Positions 16,057 to 25,759 of a DNA stretch of 64,000 bases are shown one piece after another (positions within the stretch are counted from its first letter, which is position 1; every line of letters begins with the position of its first letter). This stretch comes from an uncultured Flavihumibacter sp. Lineage in GTDB: Bacteria > Bacteroidota > Bacteroidia > Chitinophagales > Chitinophagaceae. Location of the stretch: assembly GCA_902168105.1 (NCBI GenBank), contig CABHOY010000055.1, forward strand, positions 310,001 through 374,000. The letters are read 5' to 3'. Below the pieces are notes generated by a model, which saw only the letters and a program-made list of their open reading frames with translations, did not search any database and was not told where the DNA came from. Both the position numbers and the translations under genes were made by a program.

Positions 16057-16548
16057 CTAATAGATACGTTTGCCGAGGATGTTCAGGCTCCTTTCCTCCC
16101 CATCCAATACAGCGATATTCGGGAGATGAGCCCATTCTTTAAATCCCAGCTGTTCAAATAAACGCAGGCTCGGAACATTGTGGGCGAAGATAAACCCTAA
16201 TAGGGTATGTATCTTGATCGAAGGGCACTGCTCCATGGCATAACGCAGGATTGTCTTACCATATCCCTTGCCACGGTGATCTTCATGCAGATAAATGCTG
16301 ATCTCAGCAGTTCCGTCATAAGCAGGACGGCCATAGAAGGATTGAAAACTGGCCCAGCCAACAGTTACACCGTTGTCTTCCACCATCCATAAAGGACGTT
16401 TCTCGGGCGAGTGTACATTGAACCAGGGAATGCGGCTTTCGACCGTAACAGGTTCGGTGTCAGCGGTTACCATACGGCCCGCAATAGTAGTGTTGTAAAT
16501 AGCGACGATTTCCGGGAGGTCTTCTAATGTTGCGTTCCTGTAGTTCAT
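16057..16548 (-). CDS. GNAT N-acetyltransferase (phosphinothricin acetyltransferase-like)
   Basis: 163 residues with the full GNAT fold: N-terminal NYRNATLEDLPEIVAIYN, YDGTAEISIYLHEDHRGKGYGK where RGKGYG is the acetyl-CoA pyrophosphate-binding loop, and C-terminal AHNVPSLRLFEQLGFKEWAHL. The pattern resembles PAT/YwnH-type enzymes that acetylate small amino-acid analogues such as phosphinothricin or methionine sulfoximine. Specific substrate is uncertain. Confidence 0.85.
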   Translation of the reverse strand: MNYRNATLEDLPEIVAIYNTTIAGRMVTADTEPVTVESRIPWFNVHSPEKRPLWMVEDNGVTVGWASFQSFYGRPAYDGTAEISIYLHEDHRGKGYGKTILRYAMEQCPSIKIHTLLGFIFAHNVPSLRLFEQLGFKEWAHLPNIAVLDGEERSLNILGKRIY

Positions 16549-16614
16549 TATGGTGAAAAGATTATGAGGTCACAAACGTAGTAAAAACCGGCAAAAAAGC
16601 TGCTATATAAAATA

Positions 16615-16650
16615 ACAGGAGACGGCCCACTTTCCGAGCTCGCCTCCTGT
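16615..16650 (-). terminator. terminator of the large secreted protein gene
   Basis: ACAGGAG / CTCCTGT stem with additional CG pairs inside, directly downstream of the 16669 stop on the minus strand and followed by TTATTTTATA. Confidence 0.6.
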
Positions 16651-16668
16651 ATTTTTGATATGCAGATC

Positions 16669-18306
16669 TTAGGGCTGTAACCAGATGACCCTTGTACTCT
16701 TTTTTCCTTTTCCGTTTTCGACTTGCATGGTGACATATATGTTATTCACCTGATCATAGTCTGAAATTGTAAAAGCAGCTAATTTATAAGCCCTTTTCTT
16801 TTGTTCGTTTGCAAATATGAACTGGCGGTCGGGAAGGGAGTTTGTACCATCTATAGGATAGTAAAAAGCGTCACACTTGCTAACGCCGATGATCTGGATT
16901 TTTTTACCAGACTTCAATTCTTCAATATTACGCTCTGTATCGTTTAGCAGTATATAATTTTTATTGCCGGAATTGAGATAACGGAATGAACTGAATTGGT
17001 GACCCTGAAAGAATGAATTGCCGCTGTTGTCTATCCTTGAATGATAAAAAGGTTTCAGTCGTGACGCATCCAATAGCTGTTGTTTGGGAACAAGGGCAGA
17101 CGTTTTCACGACGCCGTCCCTGTTAAAAGTCGATACAGCAACATCATCTAGGATCACTAAATAATGTTCCTCCGGTTTGGGTAGCTGTTGTATGACATAT
17201 TTCGAAGAAGCAAGTAGTTCATATACAATCGAAAACCCTCCATCGGCGTTGATGAACAGGTTTTGCGGCATACCCTGGAAAGGGTGTTTGTCTTTATACA
17301 GCTTCATACTTCTTTCACTTGCTTCCGTCGGAGAGATATCGAAAGTCCTTTCAATGTTCATAGACTCCGGATTAACAAATGCTGCGAAGGCCGCATATTG
17401 TTTAGTTTTCTGGACATCATTTCTTTTTTTGGTTTCGGATGTTGCATCCACAAGGTCACAAGCAAGGAGGATCAGTTTGCCGGTGACCGGGTTGTGGCGG
17501 ATAATACCTCCGTCAATCTGGTGGCCCTTTAACATATCAGGTACGGTAAACTTCAGTGAATGCTCATTTTTTTCGAGCTTCATCAGTACCAGCTGGCCTT
17601 CCCGTTTGTTAAGTGCTTCATCGCGATAATCCCCGTAGCCAAGAATACCGACAGTACCGCCATTATAAACAACAAGGTCATGCAGGCGCAGCTGGCTGTA
17701 CGTGTTGTCAGTTGTTGAGTAAGAAGCCCTGCTGATCTCCGCATGCTGACCATTAAAAAGTATTACTTCCATCCGCTCATTACTCCAGGTCTCATCTTCG
17801 TCGTGAGAAATGGCCACCGCATAATAATCGTTCATAGGCTCTTTGCGGACCAGGAACGGATTACGTAGTGGATTGTTTTTATCAATGCGCTGCTTTCCTG
17901 CCTCGGCGATCTTTTCCATTTTTTTAAGTTCGCCAGTGGTGGCATCGATGATCATGCGGAACAGGGTAGGCTTCTTTTCTATTGTTGCGGTAATCAGCAC
18001 GGTTACGTTTCCATTGATCTCGAAGATGCCGTTGATGGATTCCTGGTCATAATCTCCACCAGGGCGGGCCGCTAAATGCTTCGTCGCTACCAGTGCATGT
18101 TCTTTGTTGTAGATCTGTACCTCAATGCCACCTTTCTGGTCCCGGTGAATATGAGTCAATATGGTATAGCCATTCTTCAGCAGTAGCAATCTACCAAAGC
18201 CTTCTTCCGGCTCTTCAAATGCTTCACTTTCCGCCAGTACGTTAAATTGTGCGATTGCCACCTGTTGTAAGAGCATCAGGAGGAGAATTGGTAAAATTCT
18301 TTTCAT
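16669..18306 (-). CDS. large secreted protein of unknown function
   Basis: 545 residues. A clear signal peptide (MKRILPILLLMLLQQVAIAQ) predicts export. The rest contains repeated beta-strand-like segments such as GYTILTHIHRDQKGGIEVQI, INGIFEINGNVTVLI, LVVYNGGTVGILGYGDY and NYILLNDTERNIEEL, which suggest a beta-propeller-like architecture, but I recognise no specific family and see no catalytic motif. It lacks a type IX sorting domain and a lipobox, so a periplasmic location is likely. Monocistronic with its own terminator. Confidence 0.8.
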   Translation of the reverse strand: MKRILPILLLMLLQQVAIAQFNVLAESEAFEEPEEGFGRLLLLKNGYTILTHIHRDQKGGIEVQIYNKEHALVATKHLAARPGGDYDQESINGIFEINGNVTVLITATIEKKPTLFRMIIDATTGELKKMEKIAEAGKQRIDKNNPLRNPFLVRKEPMNDYYAVAISHDEDETWSNERMEVILFNGQHAEISRASYSTTDNTYSQLRLHDLVVYNGGTVGILGYGDYRDEALNKREGQLVLMKLEKNEHSLKFTVPDMLKGHQIDGGIIRHNPVTGKLILLACDLVDATSETKKRNDVQKTKQYAAFAAFVNPESMNIERTFDISPTEASERSMKLYKDKHPFQGMPQNLFINADGGFSIVYELLASSKYVIQQLPKPEEHYLVILDDVAVSTFNRDGVVKTSALVPKQQLLDASRLKPFYHSRIDNSGNSFFQGHQFSSFRYLNSGNKNYILLNDTERNIEELKSGKKIQIIGVSKCDAFYYPIDGTNSLPDRQFIFANEQKKRAYKLAAFTISDYDQVNNIYVTMQVENGKGKKSTRVIWLQP

Positions 18307-18842
18307 TACATGAATAAGTTAGATATAAGGATACACGAAGATAATATCTGGCATTGTATGATGAAAATATATATTATTATCTCTTTGATCTTATATTTAT
18401 TATGAGGTTCTGCTTATCATGTCTCAGGGATGTAGCGCTAATGCTATCTAAGATGTGGCGGAAGATATTTTCAATTTCCTGACCAGCACAAAAAAAAGAA
18501 TAACAGTGAGGATCTGGGATAGCGCTGATCGTGGTTTGTTCCCTTAAAGCGCTGACAGAAAGGAAGATACGGTTCACAACGTGATAAGAAGCTATTAATG
18601 CCGCCGTGTATAAACAACAGAAGCTTGCCCGGTTAGTGAGTAGTTACCACCTAATGATAACATATACACGAGACTTTGTACCGTTTAAAATGAGTAAACC
18701 GTTCTTTAATTTATATTATATATTTACCAGATATAACCGGTGTTCTTTTTTCATCTCCATTGTTATGTACCTGTAGCTAGCTGTAATTCAAAGCCGGAAT
18801 GTGAACAACCTATATTCTCAGAATAACCAAATACATGTAAGC
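18307..18842. other. intergenic region upstream of the cellulase gene
   Basis: About 535 AT-rich bases between divergent genes. No tRNA, repeat or convincing gene was seen; the 66-codon frame at 18377-18577 (minus) has no signal or family. Promoters for both flanking genes must lie here but none matches the consensus well. Confidence 0.6.
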
Positions 18843-20951
18843 ATGAAGAACATCAAACCAATTATCCTGTTGCTAAGCCTATTCTTAGCCGCGTATGCCC
18901 ACGCACAAACTCCGGTAGCTAAAAATGGTCAGCTGAAAGTAGTCGGCACCAAACTTTGCAACCAGTACGGCAATCCTATTCAGCTCAGAGGTATGAGCAC
19001 CCACGGTATCCAGTGGTACGGCTGGGGAAGCTGTCTGACAGCCGCTTCTCTTGATGCACTGGCATATGACTGGGGAGCAGACGTACTGCGCATCTCTCTG
19101 TATGTACAGGAAGGCGGTTACGAAACCGATCCTGCTGGTTTTACCGCACAGGTGAACCGTCTTATCGAAGAAGCCACCGCACGTGGTATGTATGCACTTG
19201 TAGACTGGCACCAGTTGTCGCCAGGTGATCCAAACTACAACCTCTCCAGAGCGAAGACATTCTTTTCGGCTATCGCCAACACACACAAGAACAAGAACAA
19301 CATCATCTATGACATCTGCAACGAGCCTAACTCAGGCGCTACCTGGGCAAAGATCAAAACCTATGCAGACCAGATGATCCCGTTCATCCGGGCGATTGAT
19401 AATGATGCGGTGATCCTTGTAGGTACGCACGGATGGTCCACTATGGGCCTTTCCGGCGATGGTTCCCTGCAGGACATCTTCAACAATCCGTTGCAGTTCG
19501 CTAACATCATGTACACTTTCCACTTCTATGCGAGAGATCACCGTACACAGTATCTGAACCAGCTGAATACAGCTTCTGACAGAATTCCGGTATTCGTAAC
19601 CGAATTCGGTACACAGGAAGCCAGCGGCGATGGCGAGAATGATTTCGCTATGGCACAGCAATACATCGATCTGATGCGCAACAAGAAGATCAGCTGGACA
19701 AACTGGAACTACTCCGACGACTTCCGTTCAGGCGCTGTATGGCAGTCTGGAACATGCTCTAATGGTCCATGGACGCCAGCACGCTTAAAGCCAGCAGGTG
19801 CATGGGTACGCGAGCGTATGTTGACTCCTGCGGATGATTTTCCAGGTGGTGGTACTAATCCCGTTCCTACTAACCTGGCGTTAGGCAAGACAGTTACAGT
19901 TACATCAGTAGAAGAAACTGCACTTGGCGGCGCCAATGCCGTAGATGGTAATTCATCGACCCGTTGGGCTAGTGCAGAAGGAATTGATCCGCAGTCAATA
20001 ACAGTTGATCTGGGCAACAGCTACAGCATCTCACAGGTGAAGATCAACTGGGAAGCAGCCTATGGTAAGAATTTCCGTGTAGAGATCTCTGCCGATAATG
20101 CAAACTGGATCACCCTGAAAGATGTTCAGAACAATACATCATTGAGTAACGACTTCCAGAACCTGAGTGGTACCGGACGTTACATTCGTATTTATGGCAC
20201 CGCCCGTGGTACGGCTTACGGCTATTCTATCTACGAGCTGGAAGTATATGGAACGCAGGTGTCTGCGCCTAATGCTAATATTGCGCTGAATAAAACAGTA
20301 ACCGTATCTTCTGTAGAAGGAGCTGAGTTTGCAGGCAATTATGCAGTTGACGGCAATACTTCAACACGTTGGTCAGCTACCCTTTATGTAGATCCGCAAA
20401 CGATCACTGTCGACCTGGGAAGCAACTACAATATTTCTCAGGTTAAAATAGCCTGGGAAGCAGCCTATGCCAGGGATTACCTTTTACAGGTATCGACAGA
20501 TAATTCAAACTGGACTACCGTAAAAAACATCCAGGGTAATACCTCGCTCACTAACGATCATAGTGGGTTATCTGCAACCGCCAGATATGTTCGCGTACAT
20601 GGCACTGCACGTGGATCAGAGTATGGTTATTCAATCTATGAACTGGAAGTATACGGCACTGCCGCAGCCAGACAATCAACCATTGCACTCGCTGCTCCTA
20701 AAGCCGATAACGGATCACAGATCACTGTCTATCCTGTGCCTGCACATGATCAGGTGACAATCAGTTTGCCAGCTGGTAATAAGCAGAAAAGCCAGGTTAG
20801 CCTTACAGACATGAATGGTAAGGTATATTTTTCAGGATTGGCTACAGGGAACACTTATCGTGTGAATGTTAGCAAATTGCCGGTGGGTATGTATATCATT
20901 CAAATCATCACCGGAGAAAAAAGAACGATAAAGAAGATCGTTAAAGAATAA
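18843..20951 (+). CDS. secreted GH5 endoglucanase with two discoidin domains and type IX sorting domain
   Basis: 702 residues from the chosen ATG; a frame extension of 14 codons upstream (18801) precedes a proper signal peptide MKNIKPIILLLSLFLAAYA, so 18843 is preferred. The GH5 catalytic domain follows (NGQLKVVGTKLCNQYGNPIQ, RGMSTHGIQWYG, LVDWHQLSPGD), with the acid/base Glu in DICNEPN (19323-19325) and the nucleophile Glu in FVTEFGT (19602-19604); the opening resembles subfamily GH5_2 cellulases. Two F5/8 type C (discoidin) domains follow (19865-20255, 20275-20660), likely carbohydrate-binding. The C-terminal ~75 residues (ITVYPVPAHDQVTISLP...GMYIIQI...KIVKE) are a type A T9SS sorting signal. 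Expected to cut beta-1,4-glucan at the cell surface or outside. Confidence 0.93.
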   Translation: MKNIKPIILLLSLFLAAYAHAQTPVAKNGQLKVVGTKLCNQYGNPIQLRGMSTHGIQWYGWGSCLTAASLDALAYDWGADVLRISLYVQEGGYETDPAGFTAQVNRLIEEATARGMYALVDWHQLSPGDPNYNLSRAKTFFSAIANTHKNKNNIIYDICNEPNSGATWAKIKTYADQMIPFIRAIDNDAVILVGTHGWSTMGLSGDGSLQDIFNNPLQFANIMYTFHFYARDHRTQYLNQLNTASDRIPVFVTEFGTQEASGDGENDFAMAQQYIDLMRNKKISWTNWNYSDDFRSGAVWQSGTCSNGPWTPARLKPAGAWVRERMLTPADDFPGGGTNPVPTNLALGKTVTVTSVEETALGGANAVDGNSSTRWASAEGIDPQSITVDLGNSYSISQVKINWEAAYGKNFRVEISADNANWITLKDVQNNTSLSNDFQNLSGTGRYIRIYGTARGTAYGYSIYELEVYGTQVSAPNANIALNKTVTVSSVEGAEFAGNYAVDGNTSTRWSATLYVDPQTITVDLGSNYNISQVKIAWEAAYARDYLLQVSTDNSNWTTVKNIQGNTSLTNDHSGLSATARYVRVHGTARGSEYGYSIYELEVYGTAAARQSTIALAAPKADNGSQITVYPVPAHDQVTISLPAGNKQKSQVSLTDMNGKVYFSGLATGNTYRVNVSKLPVGMYIIQIITGEKRTIKKIVKE

Positions 20952-20965
20952 AATAATATTAACAG

Positions 20966-21001
20966 AAAGGAGCTGTCTTCTATATATGAGGCAGCTCCTT
21001 T
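20966..21001 (+). terminator. terminator of the cellulase gene
   Basis: AAAGGAGCTG / CAGCTCCTTT, 10-bp stem, followed by TTATTTAT; 15 bases after the stop codon. Confidence 0.8.
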
Positions 21002-21044
21002 TATTTATGTAAGTCGTTAATTATTAGATAAGTCTCAAGTCTGC

Positions 21045-21599
21045 TTAAAACTGCATATCATACTTGTAATCCTTCTGCAGCAGGCTATAAATGAATGCAT
21101 CTACAAACCTTCCTTTCTGGAAAAATGCCTGTCTGACCTTGCCTTCCTGTTCAAATCCTAACCTTTGCAGTAATTGAGAGGAGAGGGTATTGCCGGGATC
21201 AACAAATGCCTCGATCCTGTTCATCTGCAACTCTTCAAATCCATACTGCAGTAAACGGTGTATACTATTGGTCATGATACCTTTGCCCCAGTAAGCAGGT
21301 AAAAGATCGTAGCCTAGTTCCATTTTATAGTGCGTCCTGTTAATATGATGAAAGCCACAGGTACCTATCAGCTCATCCCGTCCATTCGTGGTTATTGCCC
21401 AGCGCATGCCTTCTCCGCTGGTTAGCTTGTCCCGGAAGAAAGTGATCAGCTGTACTGCTTCTGAAACATTGATGAAACGTTCAATGTCCATAAAACGCAC
21501 CACTTTCTCGTGTGAGAACAAACTGAATAGCGCGGCAATATCCTTTTCATCTATCGGCCGGAGATTGATGTTACCGGTCGTAAGCGCGGGTATTTCCAT
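21045..21599 (-). CDS. GNAT acetyltransferase, RimJ/RimL type
   Basis: 184 residues. GNIN LRPIDEKDIAALFSLFS start, TCGFHHINRTHYKMELGYDL, the acetyl-CoA loop LLPAYWGKGIMTNSIHRLL and the C-terminal VDPGNTLSSQLLQRLGFEQEG are typical of the RimJ/RimL subgroup that acetylates protein N-termini or small amines. The start is 9 bases from the stop of the AI-2E family gene, so the pair is probably one transcript. Confidence 0.87.
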   Translation of the reverse strand: MEIPALTTGNINLRPIDEKDIAALFSLFSHEKVVRFMDIERFINVSEAVQLITFFRDKLTSGEGMRWAITTNGRDELIGTCGFHHINRTHYKMELGYDLLPAYWGKGIMTNSIHRLLQYGFEELQMNRIEAFVDPGNTLSSQLLQRLGFEQEGKVRQAFFQKGRFVDAFIYSLLQKDYKYDMQF

Positions 21600-21608
21600 C
21601 TTTACTAT

Positions 21609-22709
21609 TTATTCACTGACATGATCGGGGCCCTTCGGGCGAGCCGGTTTCTTTTTTCCCTTCAACGTTACGTCGCCCAATAAAATAGCCCAGGGCTGCA
21701 TATAGTCTATATGTTCAAAAATGATCTTCAATATAGCAATGAAAGGAATGGCGAGAAACATACCTGGAACTCCCCAGATAAGGTTTCCGGAAACAACCCC
21801 TAAAATTGTGACAAGGGCATTGATCTTCACTTTGGAGCCCATAATGCGCGGCAGGAGGATGTTGCTGTCCAGGAAGTGAACGATCAGCAGACCGGTACCT
21901 ACCTGTATGGTGGTGGCCAGGGAACTGTTGGTCAGTGTCAGCATCATACAGATGATGGTAGCAATATATATGCCCAGGTAAGGAATAAGATTGAACAATG
22001 CCGCCATAATACCGAGCAGGGTAGCATATTTGATACCCAGGATCCAAAACATGGCACAGTTCACAAAGGCTACCACGATCATTTCTATCATCAGGCCGGA
22101 TACATATCCTTTGATGATATATCTCGTCTGCATGATCACGTCCAGCAGTTTGTCCCGGTGTTGCCCCTTGAACAGCCGTATTAGAAAAGTAACGATCAGT
22201 GAACGGTAAAGCAGCAGGAAAAAGGAATACAACAGTACGAAGACAATGAAGATCAGCATGGAAGATAAAGAGAGCAGGGTAGTGCTTACGAACGATGTAG
22301 CAGAACCCAGTGTACCCATCGCCATTTGTTCCAGGTAATCCATCTGCCGGGTGGAGTCAATATGAAACTTAACGTTTACCCATGTCTGTAATGATTCCAC
22401 TTGTTGTATCAACTGATGTTGTAGTTGTGGGAAATCTGCCACAAAAGCACCCATTTGTGTTGCGAGCAACATTAGAACGCCCACCAGCAATATCACAAAA
22501 AGCAGTACGACGGTAAACGCAGCTGCGCCCCGGGAGAAACGCCATTTCTCCAGCTGACTGGCCAGTGGCAACAACATGATGGCCACAAGCATCGCAAATG
22601 CCAGGGGAATGATCAAAGTATGGCCCAGACGGGCAATATAAATGATCAGTATAATACATAATAGGGTAAATGCCAGCCTGGCATTAAACGGCAACTTCAC
22701 CTCATTCAT
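21609..22709 (-). CDS. AI-2E family transporter
   Basis: 366 residues with about eight transmembrane helices: three near the N-terminus (FTLLCIILIIYIARLGHTLI, PLAFAMLVAIMLLPLASQL, GAAAFTVVLLFVILLVGVLM), a soluble segment (85-150), then the remaining helices including the conserved ATLLGIMAALFNLIPYLGIY block and VVSGNLIWGVPGMFLAIPFI. This is the PerM/TqsA/YdiK family, members of which export autoinducer-2 or act as Na+/H+ antiporters. Role here cannot be decided. Confidence 0.9.
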   Translation of the reverse strand: MNEVKLPFNARLAFTLLCIILIIYIARLGHTLIIPLAFAMLVAIMLLPLASQLEKWRFSRGAAAFTVVLLFVILLVGVLMLLATQMGAFVADFPQLQHQLIQQVESLQTWVNVKFHIDSTRQMDYLEQMAMGTLGSATSFVSTTLLSLSSMLIFIVFVLLYSFFLLLYRSLIVTFLIRLFKGQHRDKLLDVIMQTRYIIKGYVSGLMIEMIVVAFVNCAMFWILGIKYATLLGIMAALFNLIPYLGIYIATIICMMLTLTNSSLATTIQVGTGLLIVHFLDSNILLPRIMGSKVKINALVTILGVVSGNLIWGVPGMFLAIPFIAILKIIFEHIDYMQPWAILLGDVTLKGKKKPARPKGPDHVSE

Positions 22710-22805
22710 GGACAGTCGGTATTTCCCTCAAATATATATGTTAAAGAGGGAAAAGGAGAATGAGAATTGCAATAAGAAGAACAATGACATCAACTACTAT
22801 GATTT

Positions 22806-23732
22806 CTACAGTAGTTGTTTAAGATGTGGGATATAGATAACACAGGAGTTTGGGGCCACCAGCGATATAAAGAAATGAGTACCACTCATTTTGAACACAC
22901 CTTCTTTTACATACCTGTCTATAAATTCGTACATGGGGATGCCGGCAGTCGCAAAATCTGTTTGTACGGGTAAGGTGATATAATGTCCTCCCGGTATACG
23001 TTTGGCCATAAGCCGCTCCGCAACGGCCGTTTGCAGGAAGAGGTTATTAATGTCCTTATTGGGTATCAATATACCGGCATACATGCTCATTCGCTCATAG
23101 TCAGTTACCGGCACAGAATCCAGGGTACTGGTGATGACCTTCGCATTAGTCAGGTTCAATGCTGAAACGATGTTACGCATACGCATTTCTTCCCTGGTCA
23201 TTTTCATGATCATCTGGGCAATCGGATCCTGGCCGCGCGACAGCAATGTATAGAACAGCGTACTGTCCGGCAGCTGATCTGTTTCAGTCATCTCATAACT
23301 GAACAATGGGGTTAGGGAGTGTCCCTTTTTATCAAAGGCCTGAACAATAATATCGACCATTTCCAGGGTACGCTTTTCATTCGGGAGAATGTCGATCTTC
23401 CTGAAGCTGCGGGGACTCCTGTTGAAATACTGAGTAAATGCCTTGGTATAGGCTGCAACGGTGGCATAACCTGTACGGTCGCCGATCTCGCTGATGTTGT
23501 AGCCGCTGTGCCTTAACAAACCGGCAGATAGCTCCAGGCGGTGACGTTTGACGTATTGCCAGTAAGGTTCACCTGTTACTGTGGTAAAACTGTGATAGAA
23601 GTAAGAGTACGAGATCCCAAGCCATTCCGAAACATCCTTCATCTCGAACGATTCTGATATATTGTCATCTGCAAAACATAATGCTTTGAGTGCCATCAGC
23701 TCCATTTCATGAGCCGGAGGGTTGTGGTTCAT
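22806..23732 (-). CDS. AraC-type regulator with N-terminal HTH and C-terminal GyrI-like domain
   Basis: 308 residues. The helix-turn-helix pair is at the N-terminus (~25-115: FEMKDVSEWLGISYSYFYHS and GYNISEIGDRTGYATVAAYTKAFTQYFNRSPRSF), the reverse of the usual AraC layout. Residues ~135-308 look like a GyrI/SOUL-like small-molecule binding domain (GGHYITLPVQTDFATAGIPM, YEFIDRYVKEG, YIPH). Such Rob-like proteins often respond to drugs or hydrophobic compounds. Its target could be the AI-2E gene downstream, about 100 bases away on the same strand. Confidence 0.85.
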   Translation of the reverse strand: MNHNPPAHEMELMALKALCFADDNISESFEMKDVSEWLGISYSYFYHSFTTVTGEPYWQYVKRHRLELSAGLLRHSGYNISEIGDRTGYATVAAYTKAFTQYFNRSPRSFRKIDILPNEKRTLEMVDIIVQAFDKKGHSLTPLFSYEMTETDQLPDSTLFYTLLSRGQDPIAQMIMKMTREEMRMRNIVSALNLTNAKVITSTLDSVPVTDYERMSMYAGILIPNKDINNLFLQTAVAERLMAKRIPGGHYITLPVQTDFATAGIPMYEFIDRYVKEGVFKMSGTHFFISLVAPNSCVIYIPHLKQLL

Positions 23733-24123
23733 AGTAAATGTGGATTTGAGGTGTTAAATGGTTTACGAAGTTTTTCACCGTTCCTGTAAGCTGTTATTAC
23801 ATTAATAATATTACTTTAATAATAATTCACATATTAAACAATTAATTAAGTGATACTTATCGAATGTAAGATTTTGACTGTAGATTATAAAAAAAACGTT
23901 TTAACGATAAACGTTATTGAGTACATTTTGTGTAGAAGAAAGTAAAAGTATTAGATTTGCGACCGCAACTTTAGAAATATTTAACAATTTTTGTCTATTT
24001 CTGACGTTTAAGTATAATTAGTACAATTATTGCGATTGCTTAGCCTGTTTACCCCTTATGCCTGCTGAAATACTCCGGAGAGCTCCGGAAGGACTAAACA
24101 TGATCTTTAATCAATCCCCTTAA
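23733..24123. other. AT-rich divergent intergenic region
   Basis: 391 bases between divergent genes. It contains the promoter of the DUF6089 gene (23927-23959) and two AACGTT words about 13 bases apart (23896-23915) that could form a small operator. No gene is seen. Confidence 0.7.
23927..23959 (+). promoter_or_regulatory. promoter of the DUF6089 gene (Bacteroidota type)
   Basis: TTTG (23927-23930), a 21-nt spacer and TAGATTTG (23952-23959): an exact fit to TTG-N17-23-TAnnTTTG. The ATG is ~165 bases further on, leaving an unusually long leader. Confidence 0.75.
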
Positions 24124-25038
24124 TTGATGCCAAATCTAAATTTATTGAAAAAATGCCTGTCTCGTGCTGTATGGAATAGAGTTGTAGTGGTTTTATTGAT
24201 CTGTGCCCCCTTTAAAAGCTTTAGTCAATACTGGCAGGCGGGAGGTTTTCTAGGTACAAGTAATTACAGCGGCGACCTGGTGCAGCAGCGGGTTGACCTG
24301 AAATATACCCGTTACTCTATAGGGGCATTTGTGAAACGTGACGTGAACCGTTACCTCACTTTCCGTGCGGGTTTGACGTATGGCAGGATCGCTGGTGCGG
24401 ATAGTACCAACACCGATACGCTTCTGCTGAAACGTAATCTCAGTTTCCGTTCTCCCATCTTCGAAGCGCAAGTGGGTGCGGAATTCAACTTCCTGGACCT
24501 TGACGAAAAACGTATCACACCATATGTTTTTGGTAGCGTAGCGTTGTTCAGTTTTTATCCTACCACCAAAGACGCCCGGGGTAATACCGTCAATCTGAGG
24601 CCTCTTAGTACGGAAGGGCAGGGGATGTCGCAATATCCTACCCGTAAACAGTACAACCTCCGCCAGATCTCCATCCCATTTGGTGCTGGTGTTAAGATCC
24701 TGCTCACCGACAACTGGATCGCAGGCTTCGAAATAGGCTTCCGTAAAACCTTTACAGACTATCTGGACGACGTAAGTCTCACCTATGTGGACAGGAACTC
24801 CTTGTTGAGGTCCCGCGGCTCAAAAGCCGTAGACTTTGCTTTCCGTGGCGATGAAGTTACCGGAGGACATGTAAGTCCGACTTCATATCCTGCGGATGGA
24901 ACCAAACGAGGTTCTGACAGGTACGACGACTGGTACGTCTTCACCGGCTTTACACTCAGCTACCGCTTTGGTGGCGGTGGAGGTTACGGATCCAATCATT
25001 GGAAGAAACAAAAAGTATCAAACTGTCCAAGATTATAA
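24124..25038 (+). CDS. DUF6089 / PorG-like outer-membrane beta-barrel protein
   Basis: 304 residues. N-terminal signal region ending SFSQYW (~35), then YWQAGGFLGTSNYSGDLVQ, YTRYSIGAFVKRDVNRYLTFRAGLTYGRIAG and repeated aromatic/glycine beta-strands (FEAQVGAEFNFLDL, FGAGVKILLTDNWIAGFEIGFRKTFTDYLDDV, YVFTGFTLSYRFGGG). This is the DUF6089 family of Bacteroidota, related to the PorG component of the type IX secretion system. In this window the T9SS substrate is the cellulase 3 kb away. The protein could be PorG itself or a paralogue; a genome-wide comparison would be needed. Confidence 0.82.
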   Translation: MMPNLNLLKKCLSRAVWNRVVVVLLICAPFKSFSQYWQAGGFLGTSNYSGDLVQQRVDLKYTRYSIGAFVKRDVNRYLTFRAGLTYGRIAGADSTNTDTLLLKRNLSFRSPIFEAQVGAEFNFLDLDEKRITPYVFGSVALFSFYPTTKDARGNTVNLRPLSTEGQGMSQYPTRKQYNLRQISIPFGAGVKILLTDNWIAGFEIGFRKTFTDYLDDVSLTYVDRNSLLRSRGSKAVDFAFRGDEVTGGHVSPTSYPADGTKRGSDRYDDWYVFTGFTLSYRFGGGGGYGSNHWKKQKVSNCPRL

Positions 25039-25068
25039 TCTATAATCCATAATCCATTACTGATAAAC

Positions 25069-25106
25069 AAAGGAGCCTGTATCATACTTTTGATACAGGC
25101 TCCTTT
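25069..25106 (+). terminator. terminator of the DUF6089 gene
   Basis: Perfect 16-bp stem (AAAGGAGCCTGTATCA with its complement), 6-nt loop, followed by ATTC; 30 bases after the stop. Confidence 0.85.
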
Positions 25107-25591
25107 ATTCGGATATCAGCCAGGAGCAGACAGTCGTATAATCGGTTATCAAGATATTTTTTTACTTTGAATGCACCCCATCTCTCATCTCCCTCTCTTT
25201 TATTTCTTATAGATAGAGAATTAATCAGGGCGAAAATATTGTAGCATCAATAAAGATTCTCAATGTGATGATCAGCATCTCAATAACAATAGTATCAACC
25301 ACGGCATAAGCAATGACATAAATAAGCGGATAAATAATAACATAAATGATAACATCGACATTTGTGTTAGCAGTAGATGAACAACAGCACACTGAAGTAA
25401 TAAGCAATAGAAGACGATAGAGAATAATAGGGAATTATAGAGCATCGGTGCATCGGTGAATCGGTGCATTGGTGTAAGCAATACAAGATAATAATAAGAA
25501 GAGCAGTCATAGGAACAATAACAAGAACAAAAACAAAAAGTAAGGAATCAAAAGAACAAGCCTTCCATATATAATATAGTGTCTGGAGGTA

Positions 25592-25750
25592 CGGACCGTT
25601 TCAGATGGAGACTGCGGGCCTTAGTCCTTTGAGAGCGTTGACACGCTTGACGGGAGTTAAATAAAGTTCCAACATCCCTACGCTTGATAAAGCCTGATAG
25701 TAAGGGCTCGAAAAGGAGTACAGCCCGAAGGCCCATCTGAAAAAGGTCCG
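25592..25750 (+). repeat. dispersed palindromic repeat, copy C
   Basis: Ends CGGACCGTTTCAGAT and ATCTGAAAAAGGTCCG form a terminal inverted repeat whose sequence differs from copies A and B in the outer bases, while the interior (GGAGACTGCGGGCCTTAGTC, ACGCTTGATAAAGC, AAAAGGAGTACAGCCCG) is conserved. Compensating changes at both ends keep the palindrome, which suggests selection for structure. Confidence 0.85.
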
Positions 25751-25759
25751 TTCGAAACC

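Noticed and set aside
25225..25481. Ile/Leu-rich small frames (minus)
   Set aside because: Derived from AT-rich low-complexity sequence (ATAA/CATA repeats); membrane-like look is compositional.
25548..25736. 62-codon frame (minus)
   Set aside because: Translation of dispersed repeat copy C.
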